Source: Chelativorans salis (GTDB lineage: Bacteria > Pseudomonadota > Alphaproteobacteria > Rhizobiales > Rhizobiaceae). Taken from it: a DNA stretch of 64,000 bases. The translations under genes and the position numbers were made by a program. The stretch covers positions 682,001 through 746,000 of the forward strand of contig NZ_JAOCZP010000001.1 of assembly GCF_025336525.1 (NCBI RefSeq), read 5' to 3'. The notes under the pieces are model-generated. The model was given only the letters and a program-made list of their open reading frames with translations, searched no databases and was not told the DNA's origin. Of the stretch, positions 1 through 9,662 are shown piece after piece (position 1 is the stretch's first letter; the number at the start of each line of letters is the position of its first letter).

Positions 1-631
1 CCGTCTCGGTCTCCTCGACGGATTGCGCGACCTCACGGGACAGCCCCATCATGCCGGTCAAAGCGCCGCTCTTGACAGGACCCGGAGCTATTGCATTCAC
101 CCGGATTCCGTCGCCTGCAAGCTCTACTGCCCAGGAGCGTGTCAAATGTTCAAGCGCCGCCTTGGTGGCAGCATAATGCGCCAACCCCGGTGCGGCATTT
201 TGAGAAACGGCTGTTCCGATATTGACGATCGCGCCTTTCGTTTCCCGCAGAGCCGCCCGTGCCTCCTTTACGAGAAGCGACGGCGCGACGATGTTCACTG
301 CACAGATTTCGGAGATTGCATGAGCATCATAGGAGTCGATGGCCAGCGGTTTGCCTGCTCCGGCATTGTTGACAATCAAATCCAGTCGCTTCCATCGATC
401 CAACGCCGCCTCGACAACGCGCCTGGTGCTGACTGGGTCGGCGCTGTCGGCTTGAACGGCCTCGATCGCCGAACTCTCGGCAGCAACGCTTGAGAGCTTC
501 GTCCTATCGCGGCCCGTGATGACCACATTCGCTCCGCGCTCTGCCAGCGTCCGCGCGGTTGCTTCCCCAATGCCGGAACTGCCACCGGTGATAATGGCAA
601 CCCTGCCCTGCCAGATTTTCTCTTCAAACAT
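1..631 (-). CDS. SDR family NAD(P)-dependent oxidoreductase, C-terminus cut by window edge
   Basis: Open from an ATG at 631 to the left edge of the window, so the protein is at least 210 aa and lacks its C-terminal tail here. The N-terminus carries the Rossmann glycine motif TGGSSGIG, followed by NNAG, and the active-site region reads SQNAAPGLAHYAATKAA, which gives the classical Tyr-x-x-x-Lys pair. The later IRVNAIAPGPV block is also typical of classical SDRs. The family oxidises or reduces alcohols and ketones with NAD(P)H in the cytoplasm; the substrate cannot be told. A MerR-type promoter lies about 55 bases upstream, so expression is probably induced by a MerR regulator (compare the MerR gene at 4179-4538). 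Confidence 0.9.
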   Translation of the reverse strand, partial: MFEEKIWQGRVAIITGGSSGIGEATARTLAERGANVVITGRDRTKLSSVAAESSAIEAVQADSADPVSTRRVVEAALDRWKRLDLIVNNAGAGKPLAIDSYDAHAISEICAVNIVAPSLLVKEARAALRETKGAIVNIGTAVSQNAAPGLAHYAATKAALEHLTRSWAVELAGDGIRVNAIAPGPVKSGALTGMMGLSREVAQSVEETET

Positions 632-683
632 CTCGGTCTGCTTCCCTGATCTTGAATGTGCGGTGCATGCACGTCGATGTCGG

Positions 684-715
684 CACTAGCGGATTGACAT
701 TAGTGTCAAGGTCAA
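684..715 (-). promoter_or_regulatory. MerR-type promoter/operator of the SDR gene
   Basis: On the minus strand a TTGACC -35 box (715-710) abuts the perfect inverted repeat TTGACACTAATGTCAA (709-694), and a possible -10 (CTAGTG or GCTAGT) follows after an overlong spacer of 19-20 bases. MerR regulators typically sit on a palindrome inside such a stretched spacer. The promoter at 4546-4577 has the same arrangement. Confidence 0.6.
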
Positions 716-716
716 G

Positions 717-1204
717 CCCGAATTCCGACAAACCGCTCTGGCTGAGACTGGATCCAATACGTCGCGGCCTTTGCCGGCAGAGACCAAAGTTTGCAGGAAA
801 GCAGAATCAAGGTCCGAGGTCGTTCCTCCAACCCAACAGCCAGCGGAGCGAACCGCGCCGCCCAGGAGGTCGGGATCACGCTGGGCTCGATGCCTTGCCA
901 CCAATGGAACAAGCGGAAAATTGTGGCCGTACTCGATCAGCGGAACTTGCCACTCGAATACAACCGCTCACCGAACTTGTGCGGCATCGCCGGCAAATCG
1001 TTGTCGGCTCGCACCGGCAGGCTGCAGGTGGGGCCGTTGGCCGGACTGGCGGCCACCACCGCGATGGCGCGCCAATATGCCGACGATCTCAAAAAGCTCG
1101 GCGCCGGAATCCTCCTCTACGATACCTTCTATCGCTGGTGCTGAGATGCGACCGGTGAAACGGATAAATAAACTGGCCGCACAAGAGGCCTGTGGGCGCG
1201 CGAC
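717..1204. other. Stretch without a supportable gene
   Basis: Short open frames exist on both strands (for example a plus-strand frame ending at 1144 whose tail reads ARQYADDLKKLGAGILLYDT), but none has a clear ribosome binding site or a family motif I recognise. It may hold a decayed gene. Confidence 0.4.
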
Positions 1205-1642
1205 ATGGATCAGATTGCCTTCTCAGCCCCTCTATCAAGTCAAGACGAACGACCGCTTACGGCACGCAGGATCAAACGCGCGCACGATCGATATCAGGCG
1301 CGTTGCCGCCGAAGCTCGTTGGTGACGGCGGAATGGCTGAAGAACGATCTGCCGCCTGTAGCTCTGTTGGCTATTCAGGCACACGACCACAGAACAGGCA
1401 TTGTTTCGGAGACCAATCTGGCGGACGCTCTCAAGCTTGCAGATGCAATAGCCATCGGCGAAATCACTGCTGGTCGCCAAGCGATGGTCTCAGCCCTGGC
1501 TAAGCCGGACAACGGTGCCGCCATGAGGTCAGCCCTCACAGAGAGGCCTTATCTGCCACGCATCATCCTGAATCTCTCGCAGAACCACGGAATATCTCTC
1601 GCCGCGATGGCTGATGTCTGTAGCGCCGCTCCGCCGCAATGA
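1205..1642 (+). CDS. Hypothetical protein, 145 aa
   Basis: An ATG-started frame of 145 codons on the plus strand. The N-terminal 45 residues are rich in Arg and Lys, and the middle contains a segment AIQAHDHRTGIVSETN followed by an alanine-rich helix. The HD-type string might recall HD or HDOD domains, but I cannot align it with confidence. No strong ribosome binding site precedes it, and its 3' end is followed by a better supported gene at 1761. It could be a remnant or a chance frame. Confidence 0.3.
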   Translation: MDQIAFSAPLSSQDERPLTARRIKRAHDRYQARCRRSSLVTAEWLKNDLPPVALLAIQAHDHRTGIVSETNLADALKLADAIAIGEITAGRQAMVSALAKPDNGAAMRSALTERPYLPRIILNLSQNHGISLAAMADVCSAAPPQ

Positions 1643-1760
1643 CCCCTTCTTGCCTCTGCAATTGCAGGCAACGAGCAACACGTACGCCTCGATTGAGCCC
1701 GTCTTGGACCTTCGGCACGAGAGCTTCTATGGTGATCTGAGGTCTGATCAGGAAGGCAGG

Positions 1761-2117
1761 ATGACCGAAATTCACGGCAGCAGGGATTGCGGGAACTCTC
1801 CCAAGAACAAGTTCGTGCAGGATATTGCGATCGCGTTGGAAACTGGCGAAGCCACGCCGCAAGACTTCAGCGAGGATGTCGTCTGGGAAGGTGCCTCGGA
1901 GGAGCCGATCAACGGAAGAAGCGCGTTGTTTCAGGAACTCGCCGATCGGACGACACCAATTGCCATTACCGTCGAGCACGCGATTTCTCACGGGAAAGTA
2001 GGCTCAGCCAGCGGAGAAGCAACGCTTGGAAATGGTCGTAGTCGGCGTTTCAGCCACATATTCGAATTCACCAATGCAAAGGCAAACCGTGTTGCGGTGA
2101 TCAAGTCTTACGCCTGA
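1761..2117 (+). CDS. NTF2-like (SnoaL-type) family protein, 118 aa
   Basis: I start at ATG 1761 because AGGAAGG sits just upstream; a longer frame from 1614 has no such signal. The protein has the size and layout of nuclear-transport-factor-2-like proteins: an N-terminal helix (FVQDIAIALETG), an 'F..DVVWEG' strand, a middle helix with ALFQELADRT, and C-terminal strands HIFEFTNAKANRVAVIKSYA. The fold makes a cone-shaped pocket used by small enzymes and binding proteins; no catalytic residues allow a specific call. It stands alone between the hypothetical frame at 1205 and the lactonase region. Confidence 0.7.
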   Translation: MTEIHGSRDCGNSPKNKFVQDIAIALETGEATPQDFSEDVVWEGASEEPINGRSALFQELADRTTPIAITVEHAISHGKVGSASGEATLGNGRSRRFSHIFEFTNAKANRVAVIKSYA

Positions 2118-2411
2118 AAGATCGAACGTCCTCTCTGTTCCGCTTCCTGCCCGTTCAGATCGAGGGGTATCAACGCGAACTCTCCACCTCTCCTACGCTG
2201 GAGCACGCTAGAGCAACATCATCGCCCGGCCGAGTGATCCAAACTCGACTTCCGCAGACGGATCCGCGGATGGCCGCTTCGCGCCGCAATGTCGGACGTA
2301 GGGGCAAAACTTTGCCTTGGGCCGGGAGCGGACATTCCGGCTCCCGAACGGGGTCGTTCATGCGCGCTCTAAAAACCGATTGCAATATAAAATCAGTTGA
2401 ACTAGCTTAAA

Positions 2412-2432
2412 CTGATTGCATAATGCAATCAG
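2412..2432. promoter_or_regulatory. 21-bp palindrome, likely operator
   Basis: A near-perfect inverted repeat with arms CTGATTGCA and TGCAATCAG around a 3-base centre, 36 bases before the truncated DHFR-like gene at 2468. A further half-site (GATTGCA) lies at about 2379. The surrounding gene-free stretch (2118-2467) is locally AT-rich, as expected for a promoter. The cognate repressor is not obvious in the window. Confidence 0.5.
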
Positions 2433-2467
2433 AGCTGCGAATGCGCCGCGTGAGGAAAGGAAGTGGC

Positions 2468-2605
2468 ATGGCCAAGTTCGTGTTCGGAATGAACCAGGCC
2501 CTGGACGGCTATGTCGCTCATATGGCGTTTGCGCCAAGCCCCGCGATCTTCCGCCACCTCATCGCAGACATGCGCGGTCTGGCCGGCAGCGTGAAAAAAC
2601 GTTGA
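2468..2605 (+). pseudogene. Truncated DHFR/RibD-like gene (N-terminal 45 codons only)
   Basis: The first 42 codons closely match those of the intact gene at 3366: the proteins start MAKFVFGMNQALDGYV and MAKLVFGMNQSLDGYV, and most differences at the DNA level are single substitutions. After LAGSV the frame runs into KKR and a stop, so the rest of the roughly 175-residue protein is missing. It carries an upstream palindrome at 2412-2432 and sits directly before the lactonase-like gene. It looks like a partial duplication, or one end of an insertion that split an ancestral copy. Confidence 0.7.
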
Positions 2606-2618
2606 CGGAGATGAAAAG

Positions 2619-3245
2619 ATGAACGCCTACACCTCAGTCACCATAACGCCAATCCTCGTTGCCGACCTGTTCGTCGAGGGTGAGCGGATGCCAGTCTACG
2701 TGCATGTCATCGACCATCCCGATGCGCGCATACTGGTCGACACCGGCATGACGGAACTGCACCCGGCGGTGGCCGAACTCAATCCCCGCCTCTATCCACT
2801 GAACAAGCAGGACTTCGACCTCACCGGCATCGACATCGTCGTCAACACACACCTGCACGCCGACCATTGCGGCGGCAACCACCTTTTTGCAGGCAAGCCC
2901 ATCTACGTCCAGCGTCGGGAGCTCGACGATGCGCACAGCGACGAGGACGAATACCCTATTCGCGACTGGGTCGATGCGCCCGGCGTGCGGTATGTGCCGG
3001 TCGACGGCGAACTCGATCTGCTTTCCGGGCTCCGGCTCGTTCCGGCACCGGGCCACACGGCCGGCATGCAGGTCGTCGTCATCGAGACCAGCGGGCGCCC
3101 GGTCGTCGTTGGCGGCGACGTGGCGGTTTGGTTTGGCGAGCTTGACGAGCCGCAAACCGAAGGCCAGCTGCGGGTGCGCGCGCTCGACCCCGAGCTGGTC
3201 TGGCTCGCGCACGAGCACGAGCCGTGGCGACCCCGCACCACATAG
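2619..3245 (+). CDS. Metallo-beta-lactamase-fold hydrolase, N-acyl homoserine lactonase-like
   Basis: A 208-residue protein with the binuclear zinc motif HLHADH at residues 78-83, preceded by the usual strand IDIVVNT and followed by CGGN. Further family signatures are VDTGM (about 41-44), APGHTAGM and GGDVAVW, with a final HEHEPW block. Size and motif order fit the AiiA-like lactonase branch of the superfamily, which opens the lactone ring of quorum-sensing signals in the cytoplasm, but other lactones or esters are possible. Start at ATG 2619 follows GGAG. The gene lies between a truncated and an intact copy of a DHFR-like gene. Confidence 0.8.
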   Translation: MNAYTSVTITPILVADLFVEGERMPVYVHVIDHPDARILVDTGMTELHPAVAELNPRLYPLNKQDFDLTGIDIVVNTHLHADHCGGNHLFAGKPIYVQRRELDDAHSDEDEYPIRDWVDAPGVRYVPVDGELDLLSGLRLVPAPGHTAGMQVVVIETSGRPVVVGGDVAVWFGELDEPQTEGQLRVRALDPELVWLAHEHEPWRPRTT

Positions 3246-3365
3246 GAATCACGCCGGCGCTCTCTGGGCGGGCGGGGCAAGCACATATCAAGTCTGACTG
3301 CGCCCTAGCGCAGACCATATAGCATTGCGCCTCGGTCGCGCGGCACTTGAGAGGAGAACGAGAAT

Positions 3366-3896
<531 letters not shown>

Positions 3897-4178
3897 TGTC
3901 GCGACTCGGCGGATGGAAATCGCCGCTGAAGTCTGTCTTGGTTGGGCCCAAAGCGACGGGAACGGCCCGCTTTGGTGGTGAACCCCGACGACAAGCCGCG
4001 TGCATGAAGGGCAGCTATCCCCCAACCCCCTCTGGAACCTGCCGGTCCGCTGTCGCCGCCGAACTACACAACTATGAACAGCCTGGGCTGGTGGGAAGCA
4101 GAAAGGCGACTTAGAGGAATAGGACGAGGTTGACTGCCTGTTAGCCGAGCGTCCGGACCATGCGGGGCTGCAAAGCAG

Positions 4179-4538
4179 CTAAGGGGTTGAGGCTTCGAAC
4201 CCTGCGAGAATATCGCTCAGAAGCCTACGGCTTTGGGCAAGCTTCCTGCTCTGATCGTCGATCAAGCCGATCTGTCGGCGAAGCTTCGATTTTAGTTCGT
4301 CGCACGGCTCGAACTCGTGGCGCTGGTCCAGGGAACAGGGCAAAAATTCGCGAATGGTCGATAGGGTCATACCGGCGCTTCCCAGCAAACGGATGCGCTG
4401 GACAGTATCTTCGTCTGCTCGCCCGTAATCGCGGTATCCTCCTTCAGATCGTTGGGGCGCCAGCAAGCCCTCGGCTTCGTAGTAACGAAGCATCCTGATG
4501 CTAACCCCGGTCCTTCGAGACAGCTCGCCGATCTTCAT
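4179..4538 (-). CDS. MerR family transcriptional regulator, 119 aa
   Basis: The N-terminus MKIGELSRRTGVSIRMLRYYE is the classic MerR winged-helix start, followed by the wing (EGGYRDYG) and a dimerisation helix from about residue 75 on. There is no cysteine cluster of the metal-binding kind, so an organic or stress ligand is more likely. It is divergent from the class IV aminotransferase at 4617, and the intervening 78 bases hold a textbook MerR promoter. The half-site also resembles the operator before the SDR at 1-631, so the regulator could act on both. Confidence 0.9.
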   Translation of the reverse strand: MKIGELSRRTGVSIRMLRYYEAEGLLAPQRSEGGYRDYGRADEDTVQRIRLLGSAGMTLSTIREFLPCSLDQRHEFEPCDELKSKLRRQIGLIDDQSRKLAQSRRLLSDILAGFEASTP

Positions 4539-4545
4539 TTTGCCC

Positions 4546-4577
4546 TTGACCCTGACAGCGCTGTTAGACGGTAAAGG
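4546..4577 (+). promoter_or_regulatory. MerR-type promoter/operator before the aminotransferase gene
   Basis: TTGACC (-35, 4546-4551) directly abuts the near-perfect palindrome CTGACAGCGCTGTTAG (4552-4567), and TAAAGG (-10) follows after a stretched 20-base spacer. This is the usual setting in which a MerR dimer untwists the spacer to start transcription of the plus-strand gene. Confidence 0.7.
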
Positions 4578-4616
4578 GTTTGCTCGATGGTGTGAAGTCG
4601 CACAGGAGCGAGCAAG

Positions 4617-5429
4617 ATGACTTACGATTCCAGCTTCAAGACCCAGATCGATGGTCGTTCGGCAACGGCCGATGATCTCTCACCGCTTGCCTTCTCGGGC
4701 TTTGCACATTTCACTGCCATGCAGGTTCGCGACGGTGGGGTGAAAGGTTTGGATCTTCACCTAACTCGGTTACGCCTGCAGTCGATAGAGTTCTTCGGGA
4801 GAGCACTGCCTGACGAGCAGGTACGTCACTATCTTAGGACCGCGATCGACAATGGGCCGGTTGCCATGTCTCTAACGGTCACGATGTTCTCTCGCAACGG
4901 GGAGTTCACCCCCTCGGGCACCGAAGATGATCCAGCCGTCTTTGTTCGCACGGGACCAGCTTCCAGTGGCCCGAGTGGACCTTTGAGGTTGGCTGCGGTT
5001 GAACATCAGCGCCCGCTGCCGGTAATCAAGCATGTCGGCGAGGCGACCAAAACGCATTACCTGCGGCAAGCGGTGAAGGATGGCTACGATGATGCAGCCT
5101 TCATCAACGCACGGGGACATCTCAGCGAGGCCACAATCTGGAACCTTGCTTTCTGGGACGGTGAAGCGATCATCTGGCCGAAGGCGGCGGTCCTGCCAGG
5201 CGTCACGATGGGAATCGTCCGTCGTCAGCTTGCAGGGTTGAACGTTCCCCAAAGGGTGGAGGTCATCAGCATCGATGGTTTGGGGAGTCTAGGTGGGGCT
5301 GCGGTCATGAATTCGTGGACTCCCGGCATCGGAGTCAAAAGTATCGCATCGGTGCCGCTTCCCCTTTCGCCAACGTTCATGGAAATTCTCCACAGCGCCT
5401 ATGCGCGAGAACCGGCTGAAAAGGTGTAG
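4617..5429 (+). CDS. Aminotransferase class IV family protein, 270 aa
   Basis: PLP enzyme of the fold-type IV class, the group holding branched-chain and D-amino acid aminotransferases and aminodeoxychorismate lyase. Visible blocks are DLHLTRLRLQSIEFFG near residues 46-61, IKHVGEATKTHYL near 137-148 with the probable PLP lysine in IKHVG, then GYDDAAFIN, LSEATIWNLAFWDG and VLPGVTMGIVRRQL. Length is normal for a short member. Substrate not predictable. Controlled by the divergent MerR gene through the operator just upstream. Confidence 0.85.
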   Translation: MTYDSSFKTQIDGRSATADDLSPLAFSGFAHFTAMQVRDGGVKGLDLHLTRLRLQSIEFFGRALPDEQVRHYLRTAIDNGPVAMSLTVTMFSRNGEFTPSGTEDDPAVFVRTGPASSGPSGPLRLAAVEHQRPLPVIKHVGEATKTHYLRQAVKDGYDDAAFINARGHLSEATIWNLAFWDGEAIIWPKAAVLPGVTMGIVRRQLAGLNVPQRVEVISIDGLGSLGGAAVMNSWTPGIGVKSIASVPLPLSPTFMEILHSAYAREPAEKV

Positions 5430-6215
5430 GAGTAAGGGAAAAGCTACGTCCACTTTCAAGACGCGCTGCATGTAAGAGGCTGAGAGGAGGTCGTCAGCGG
5501 ATTGGCCGCTTTCCGATAGTTACGTGCTGATTGCAGACGGTCTGCCGACGGCCCCTGAACTCGCAGCTGCATGGTGTATAATGGCATCGCCAGCGGCAGA
5601 GTCGAGCATGAAGAAGGTACTGAACAGCGCCGCAGCTCGGTTGCGTTGGCCGACGCGGTCGAACGGATTGTGCGGAGAATGGGAGAGGATGCTGGCAGTC
5701 TGGCTGCGTGAGGCTGCGAACTTTCGTCCTGGGGGGTTCACTTACATTAGCACTCCCAAAACCCACAAAGTGCTCATAGCGGAGGCCGACGAAACACGTG
5801 GCTGCTGGACGCAACCGGCATGGAGCGTGCGGAACAATGCCGTTCCGGCAGCCCGTGTCACGCCGCCTTCGCATCGGGTCGGCGCGGGGAGCGCTCAGCT
5901 CCCCGTCAATTGCAAGGGCGGCTCAGAAAGGCCAGCTACGGGCTGTGTCCAGATCAGATCGGCGCAGCGGCTCGTCACTGGTACGTCCGCTTCTTGCTAA
6001 CTTTACCTGGTAACCGACGGGCGGCTTCCGGCCAGTCCACTTATTGCCACCACTCCCAAATAGCCAAGTACACCACAACCATGCAACGGCGGCCGTGGCT
6101 CTGCCGATCGATTTTCCAGCACGATCACTAGAACTAATCGTATAGGCACGAATACGCTATGGTAGCTCACGCCAAGACGGGAATGATCGGCGATAGTGTG
6201 GACCGCCAAAAGGCG
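5430..6215. other. 786-base stretch without a recognisable gene
   Basis: Open frames of 60-160 codons exist on both strands, for example minus-strand peptides ending AAGDAIIHHAAASSGAVG, but none shows a family motif together with a good ribosome binding site. The peptide composition is Arg/Ser/Pro-rich, as in non-coding GC-rich DNA. A decayed gene is possible. Confidence 0.45.
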
Positions 6216-7121
6216 TCAGAAAACCTTTCCTTCCTCCGCTAGGAAATCGAGCAGCGCCCGGACGCGAGAGGGGAGCGGGCCGCCCTGGCCGACATAGACG
6301 GCGTGGAAGGCTTCCTTCTCGCCCGTGTCAAGATGGCCGAGGACCGGCACCAGCCGTCCAGCGACGATGTCGTCGCGCACGGTGAAGGCGGCGAGGCGAG
6401 CGAGGCCCACGCCGGCGAGCGCCAGATGCCGTAGGCCCTCGCCGTCGCTTGCCTGCACGCGGCCCGTGGCGGGAACCACGACGGTTGCGCCGTTTTCCCG
6501 CAGCGGCCAACCATCGACGGCGCGGGCATAGCCGAAGCCGAGGCGATTGTGCTGCTCAAGATCGGCGATGGTGCGCGGCTCGCCGTATCGGTCAAGATAG
6601 GATGGGGCGGCTACGATCATCAGCGCGGTCTCGCCGAGCTTGCGTGCGACGAGGCTTGAGCTTTTCAGCGGTCCAGCCCGGATCGCGACATCGGTGCGCT
6701 CCGCCAGAAGATCGACCACCGCGTCGGTCTGCACCATGTCGAGCGTGACGCCGGGATGGCGCAACAGAAACTCCGGCAGAACCGGCGTGAGAATGTGGTT
6801 GGCATAGGAGGCGCTGGTGTTGATACACACGCGCCCGACCGGCTGCTCGCCCACGCCTGCTGCGCGCTCGGCGTCCTCCAGATCGGCGAGGATGCGCGTC
6901 GCCCGTTCGTAGAAGGCGCAGCCCTCCGCCGTGAGCTGGAGCTGGCGTGTCGAACGGTTGAGCAGCCTTGCGCCAAGCCGGGTTTCCAGCCGGGCGATGA
7001 GCTTGCTGACCGCCGAGGGCGTCATGCGCGCGGCCCGAGCAGCTGGCGAGAAACCGCCGAGTTCGACCACTCGGACGAACACTTCCATTTCGCCAGATCG
7101 GTTGGCTTCAAGCCGTGCCAT
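6216..7121 (-). CDS. LysR family transcriptional regulator, 301 aa
   Basis: Residues 10-70 form the LysR helix-turn-helix (MEVFVRVVELGGFSPAARAA, then SAVSKLIARLETRLGARLL), followed by the linker helix and a periplasmic-binding-protein-like effector domain. The sequence type (NRSTRQLQLTAEG) fits the large AaeR/DsdC-unlike group that controls neighbouring transporters and oxidoreductases. It is divergently transcribed from the MFS exporter at 7227 across about 105 bases, so it most likely controls that gene and the aldo-keto reductase behind it. Confidence 0.92.
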   Translation of the reverse strand: MARLEANRSGEMEVFVRVVELGGFSPAARAARMTPSAVSKLIARLETRLGARLLNRSTRQLQLTAEGCAFYERATRILADLEDAERAAGVGEQPVGRVCINTSASYANHILTPVLPEFLLRHPGVTLDMVQTDAVVDLLAERTDVAIRAGPLKSSSLVARKLGETALMIVAAPSYLDRYGEPRTIADLEQHNRLGFGYARAVDGWPLRENGATVVVPATGRVQASDGEGLRHLALAGVGLARLAAFTVRDDIVAGRLVPVLGHLDTGEKEAFHAVYVGQGGPLPSRVRALLDFLAEEGKVF

Positions 7122-7226
7122 GATGAGTTCATCTCACAAGTGATGTTCCTTTCGGCACTCTACCTCATTCGATCTCGCCGATCTATCTTTGCCGCATCGC
7201 ACAATCGGAGAAGATTGGACTGCATC

Positions 7227-8411
7227 ATGCCGCTGGCGCTCTATGCCCTGACGGCCGGAGCCTTCGGCATCGGCGTCACCGAATTTGTGATCATGGGCCT
7301 CCTGCTGGAGGTCAGCCGTGAGTTGGACGTGACCATTGCCGCCGCCGGCCTGTTGATATCCGGCTACGCGCTGGGCGTGACAATTGGTGCTCCTGTCCTC
7401 ACCGCACTCACCGCCCGCTGGCCACGCAAGCGCGTGCTGGTAGGCCTTATGGTCATCTTCATCATCGGCAATGCCGCCTGCGCGCTCGCGCCGACCTATG
7501 GCTGGTTGATGGCAGCGCGCGGGTTGACGTCGTTGACGCACGGCACATTCTTCGGCGTCGGAGCCGTAGTGGCGACCGGCCTTGTCGCCGAAGACAAGCG
7601 GGCCTCGGCCATCGCCATCATGTTCACGGGCGTCACGGTCGCGACCGTGCTCGGCGTGCCCTTCGGCACGTGGCTCGGCCAGCATTACGGCTGGCGCGCG
7701 AGCTTCTGGGCGGTGACGCTCGTTGGGCTGATCGCCCTGATCGTCCTTACGCTGTTGGTGCCGCAGGACAGGACGCAGCCCGAAGCCTCCGACTGGCGGG
7801 CTGATCTGCGCGCCATCTGCCGCCGCCCGGTCCTGCTCGGGCTGCTGACGACGGTGCTCGGCTATGCCGGCGTCTTTGCGGTCTTCACCTATATCGCGCC
7901 GCTGCTGACCGAGATCAGCGGTTTTGCCGAAAGCGCGGTTTCGCCGATCCTGCTGGTCTTTGGCGGCGGTCTGGTAGCGGGCAACCTGCTGGGCGGCAGG
8001 CTCGCCGACCGCGATCTGGTCCGCGCCATATTCGGCACGCTGACAGTGCTCGCCCTCGTACTCGCGCTCATGACCTTCGCCCTCCACGGCCAGGTTGCGG
8101 CCGTGCTCTTCACAGGACTACTCGGCGCGGCAGGCTTCGCCACCGTCGCGCCCTTGCAGATGTGGGTGCTCTCCAAGGCCGAAGGCGCGGGGCAGAGCCT
8201 CGCATCCAGCTTCAACATCGGGGCCTTCAATCTCGGCAACGCTATCGGCGCATGGGCGGGCGGCGTGGTCATCGACCACGGGCCGGGCCTTGCCTTCACG
8301 CCGATGACGGCGGCGCTGTTCCCGCTATCCGCAATCGCCACTGCGCTGATCGCCGTCCGCGCTAGCCGGCGCACGGCGCTGGCCCCCTCCTGCAGCAGTC
8401 CCGTTCTATAA
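7227..8411 (+). CDS. MFS transporter of the AraJ/YdhP type, 394 aa
   Basis: Start chosen at ATG 7227 (MPLALYALTAGAFGIGVTE), with GGAGAAG upstream; the open frame extends far upstream only because it crosses the antisense of the LysR gene. The first helix with its 'GAFGIGVTEFVIMG' string and the loop 2 motif ARWPRKRVL are typical of the DHA1 drug/sugar exporters. About twelve hydrophobic segments are visible. These proteins sit in the inner membrane and extrude small molecules by proton antiport. Probably co-transcribed with the aldo-keto reductase 11 bases downstream and controlled by the divergent LysR gene. Confidence 0.9.
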   Translation: MPLALYALTAGAFGIGVTEFVIMGLLLEVSRELDVTIAAAGLLISGYALGVTIGAPVLTALTARWPRKRVLVGLMVIFIIGNAACALAPTYGWLMAARGLTSLTHGTFFGVGAVVATGLVAEDKRASAIAIMFTGVTVATVLGVPFGTWLGQHYGWRASFWAVTLVGLIALIVLTLLVPQDRTQPEASDWRADLRAICRRPVLLGLLTTVLGYAGVFAVFTYIAPLLTEISGFAESAVSPILLVFGGGLVAGNLLGGRLADRDLVRAIFGTLTVLALVLALMTFALHGQVAAVLFTGLLGAAGFATVAPLQMWVLSKAEGAGQSLASSFNIGAFNLGNAIGAWAGGVVIDHGPGLAFTPMTAALFPLSAIATALIAVRASRRTALAPSCSSPVL

Positions 8412-8422
8412 GGAGCATTCCC

Positions 8423-9457
8423 ATGGACTATCGACCGCTTGGCAAATCCGGCCTCAAAGTGCCCATCCTCAGCTTCGGCGCTGGCACATTCGGCGGCACC
8501 GGCCCACTCTTCAGCAATTGGGGCAATTCCGACGCCAGGGAGGCCCGCCGCCTCATCGACATATGCCTGGAGACCGGCGTCAACTTGTTCGACACGGCCG
8601 ATGTCTATTCCGATGGCGCTTCGGAGAAAGTGCTTGGCGAGGCGATCAAAGGCCGGCGCGACGCGGTGCTGATCTCGACCAAGATCAGCCTGCCGATGGG
8701 TGACGGACCCAACGATGCCGGTTCCTCGCGCTTTCGGCTGATCCGGGCTGTCGAAGACGCGCTGCGCCGCCTCCAGACCGACTATATCGATCTGCTCCAA
8801 CTTCATGCCTACGATGCGGGCACGCCGGTCGAGGAAGTGCTTTCGACGCTCGACACGCTCGTGCGCGCCGGCAAGGTCCGCTATGTCGGCGTCTCCAATT
8901 TTTCCGGTTGGCAGATCATGAAATCGCTGGCGGTCGCCGACCGCTACGGCTGGCCGCGTTACGTCGCCAGTCAGGTCTATTACTCGCTGGTCGGCCGCGA
9001 TTACGAATGGGACCTGATGCCGTTGGGCGAGGACCAGGGCCTTGGGGCGCTGGTCTGGAGCCCGCTTGGCTGGGGTCGTCTGACGGGGAAAATCCGGCGT
9101 GGAACGCCGCTGCCCGATGGCAGCCGTCTGCACGAAACCGCCAGCTTTGGCCCGCCGGTGGTGGACGAATACCTTTACCGCGTTGTCGATGCGCTCGACG
9201 CGATCGCTAAAGAGACTGGCAAGACCGTTCCGCAGATCGCGCTCAATTGGCTCCTGCAACGCCCGACCGTATCATCGGTCATTATTGGTGCCCGCAACGA
9301 GGATCAGCTTCGCCAGAATCTCGGCGCGGTCGGCTGGAGCCTGACGCCCGAGCAGGTGGCAATGCTGGACGAGGCCAGCGCCGTCACCGCGCCGTATCCC
9401 TATTTCCCTTATCGCCGGCAGGACGGCTTTGCACGGCTCAATCCACCAATGGTTTAG
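8423..9457 (+). CDS. Aldo/keto reductase, 344 aa
   Basis: TIM-barrel NADPH-dependent reductase. Blocks in order: MDYRPLGKSGLKVPILSFGA, NLFDTADVYSDGASEKVLGE with the catalytic Asp and Tyr, then LISTKI (Lys) and IDLLQLHAYD (His), giving the D-Y-K-H tetrad. KVRYVGVSNFSGWQI and the C-terminal cofactor-binding SSVIIGARNEDQLRQNL complete the family. AAGGAG lies before the ATG. Follows the MFS gene by 11 bases, so the pair likely forms one LysR-controlled unit for handling a carbonyl compound. Confidence 0.93.
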   Translation: MDYRPLGKSGLKVPILSFGAGTFGGTGPLFSNWGNSDAREARRLIDICLETGVNLFDTADVYSDGASEKVLGEAIKGRRDAVLISTKISLPMGDGPNDAGSSRFRLIRAVEDALRRLQTDYIDLLQLHAYDAGTPVEEVLSTLDTLVRAGKVRYVGVSNFSGWQIMKSLAVADRYGWPRYVASQVYYSLVGRDYEWDLMPLGEDQGLGALVWSPLGWGRLTGKIRRGTPLPDGSRLHETASFGPPVVDEYLYRVVDALDAIAKETGKTVPQIALNWLLQRPTVSSVIIGARNEDQLRQNLGAVGWSLTPEQVAMLDEASAVTAPYPYFPYRRQDGFARLNPPMV

Positions 9458-9539
9458 CGGAATTCGGGTGGGTCACGACGAAGCCGAACTTCTCACTTGG
9501 GTCGTCAACGGAACGGCTACTTCGCGCCGCCAAAATCGG

Positions 9540-9662
9540 CCTTACGAATTCCAAGCACCAGCCTTTTATCAATCTCTGGGATATGAGGTATTCGGTCACC
9601 TGCCAGAGCATCCCAGAGGTTCGCGTCGATATTTTCTGCGGAAAGTGCTAGCTGGCGACTAA
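9540..9662 (+). pseudogene. C-terminal remnant of a GNAT acetyltransferase
   Basis: The last 40 codons of this frame read YEFQAPAFYQSLGYEVFG, then HPRGSRRYFLRKVL and a stop. This is the standard C-terminus of a group of GNAT N-acetyltransferases, where the protein folds onto acetyl-CoA. Nothing upstream in frame restores the rest of the domain, so only the tail survives, joined behind the aldo/keto reductase gene. The 230 bases after it (9663-9894) hold nothing I recognise. Confidence 0.6.

Noticed and set aside
6756-7226. N-terminal extension of the MFS frame
   Set aside because: It overlaps the LysR gene in antisense; the transporter starts with its first helix at 7227, behind GGAGAAG.
7134-8087. 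317-codon frame on the minus strand and its neighbour 7889-9259
   Set aside because: Antisense of the MFS and aldo/keto reductase genes; composition is typical of shadow frames.
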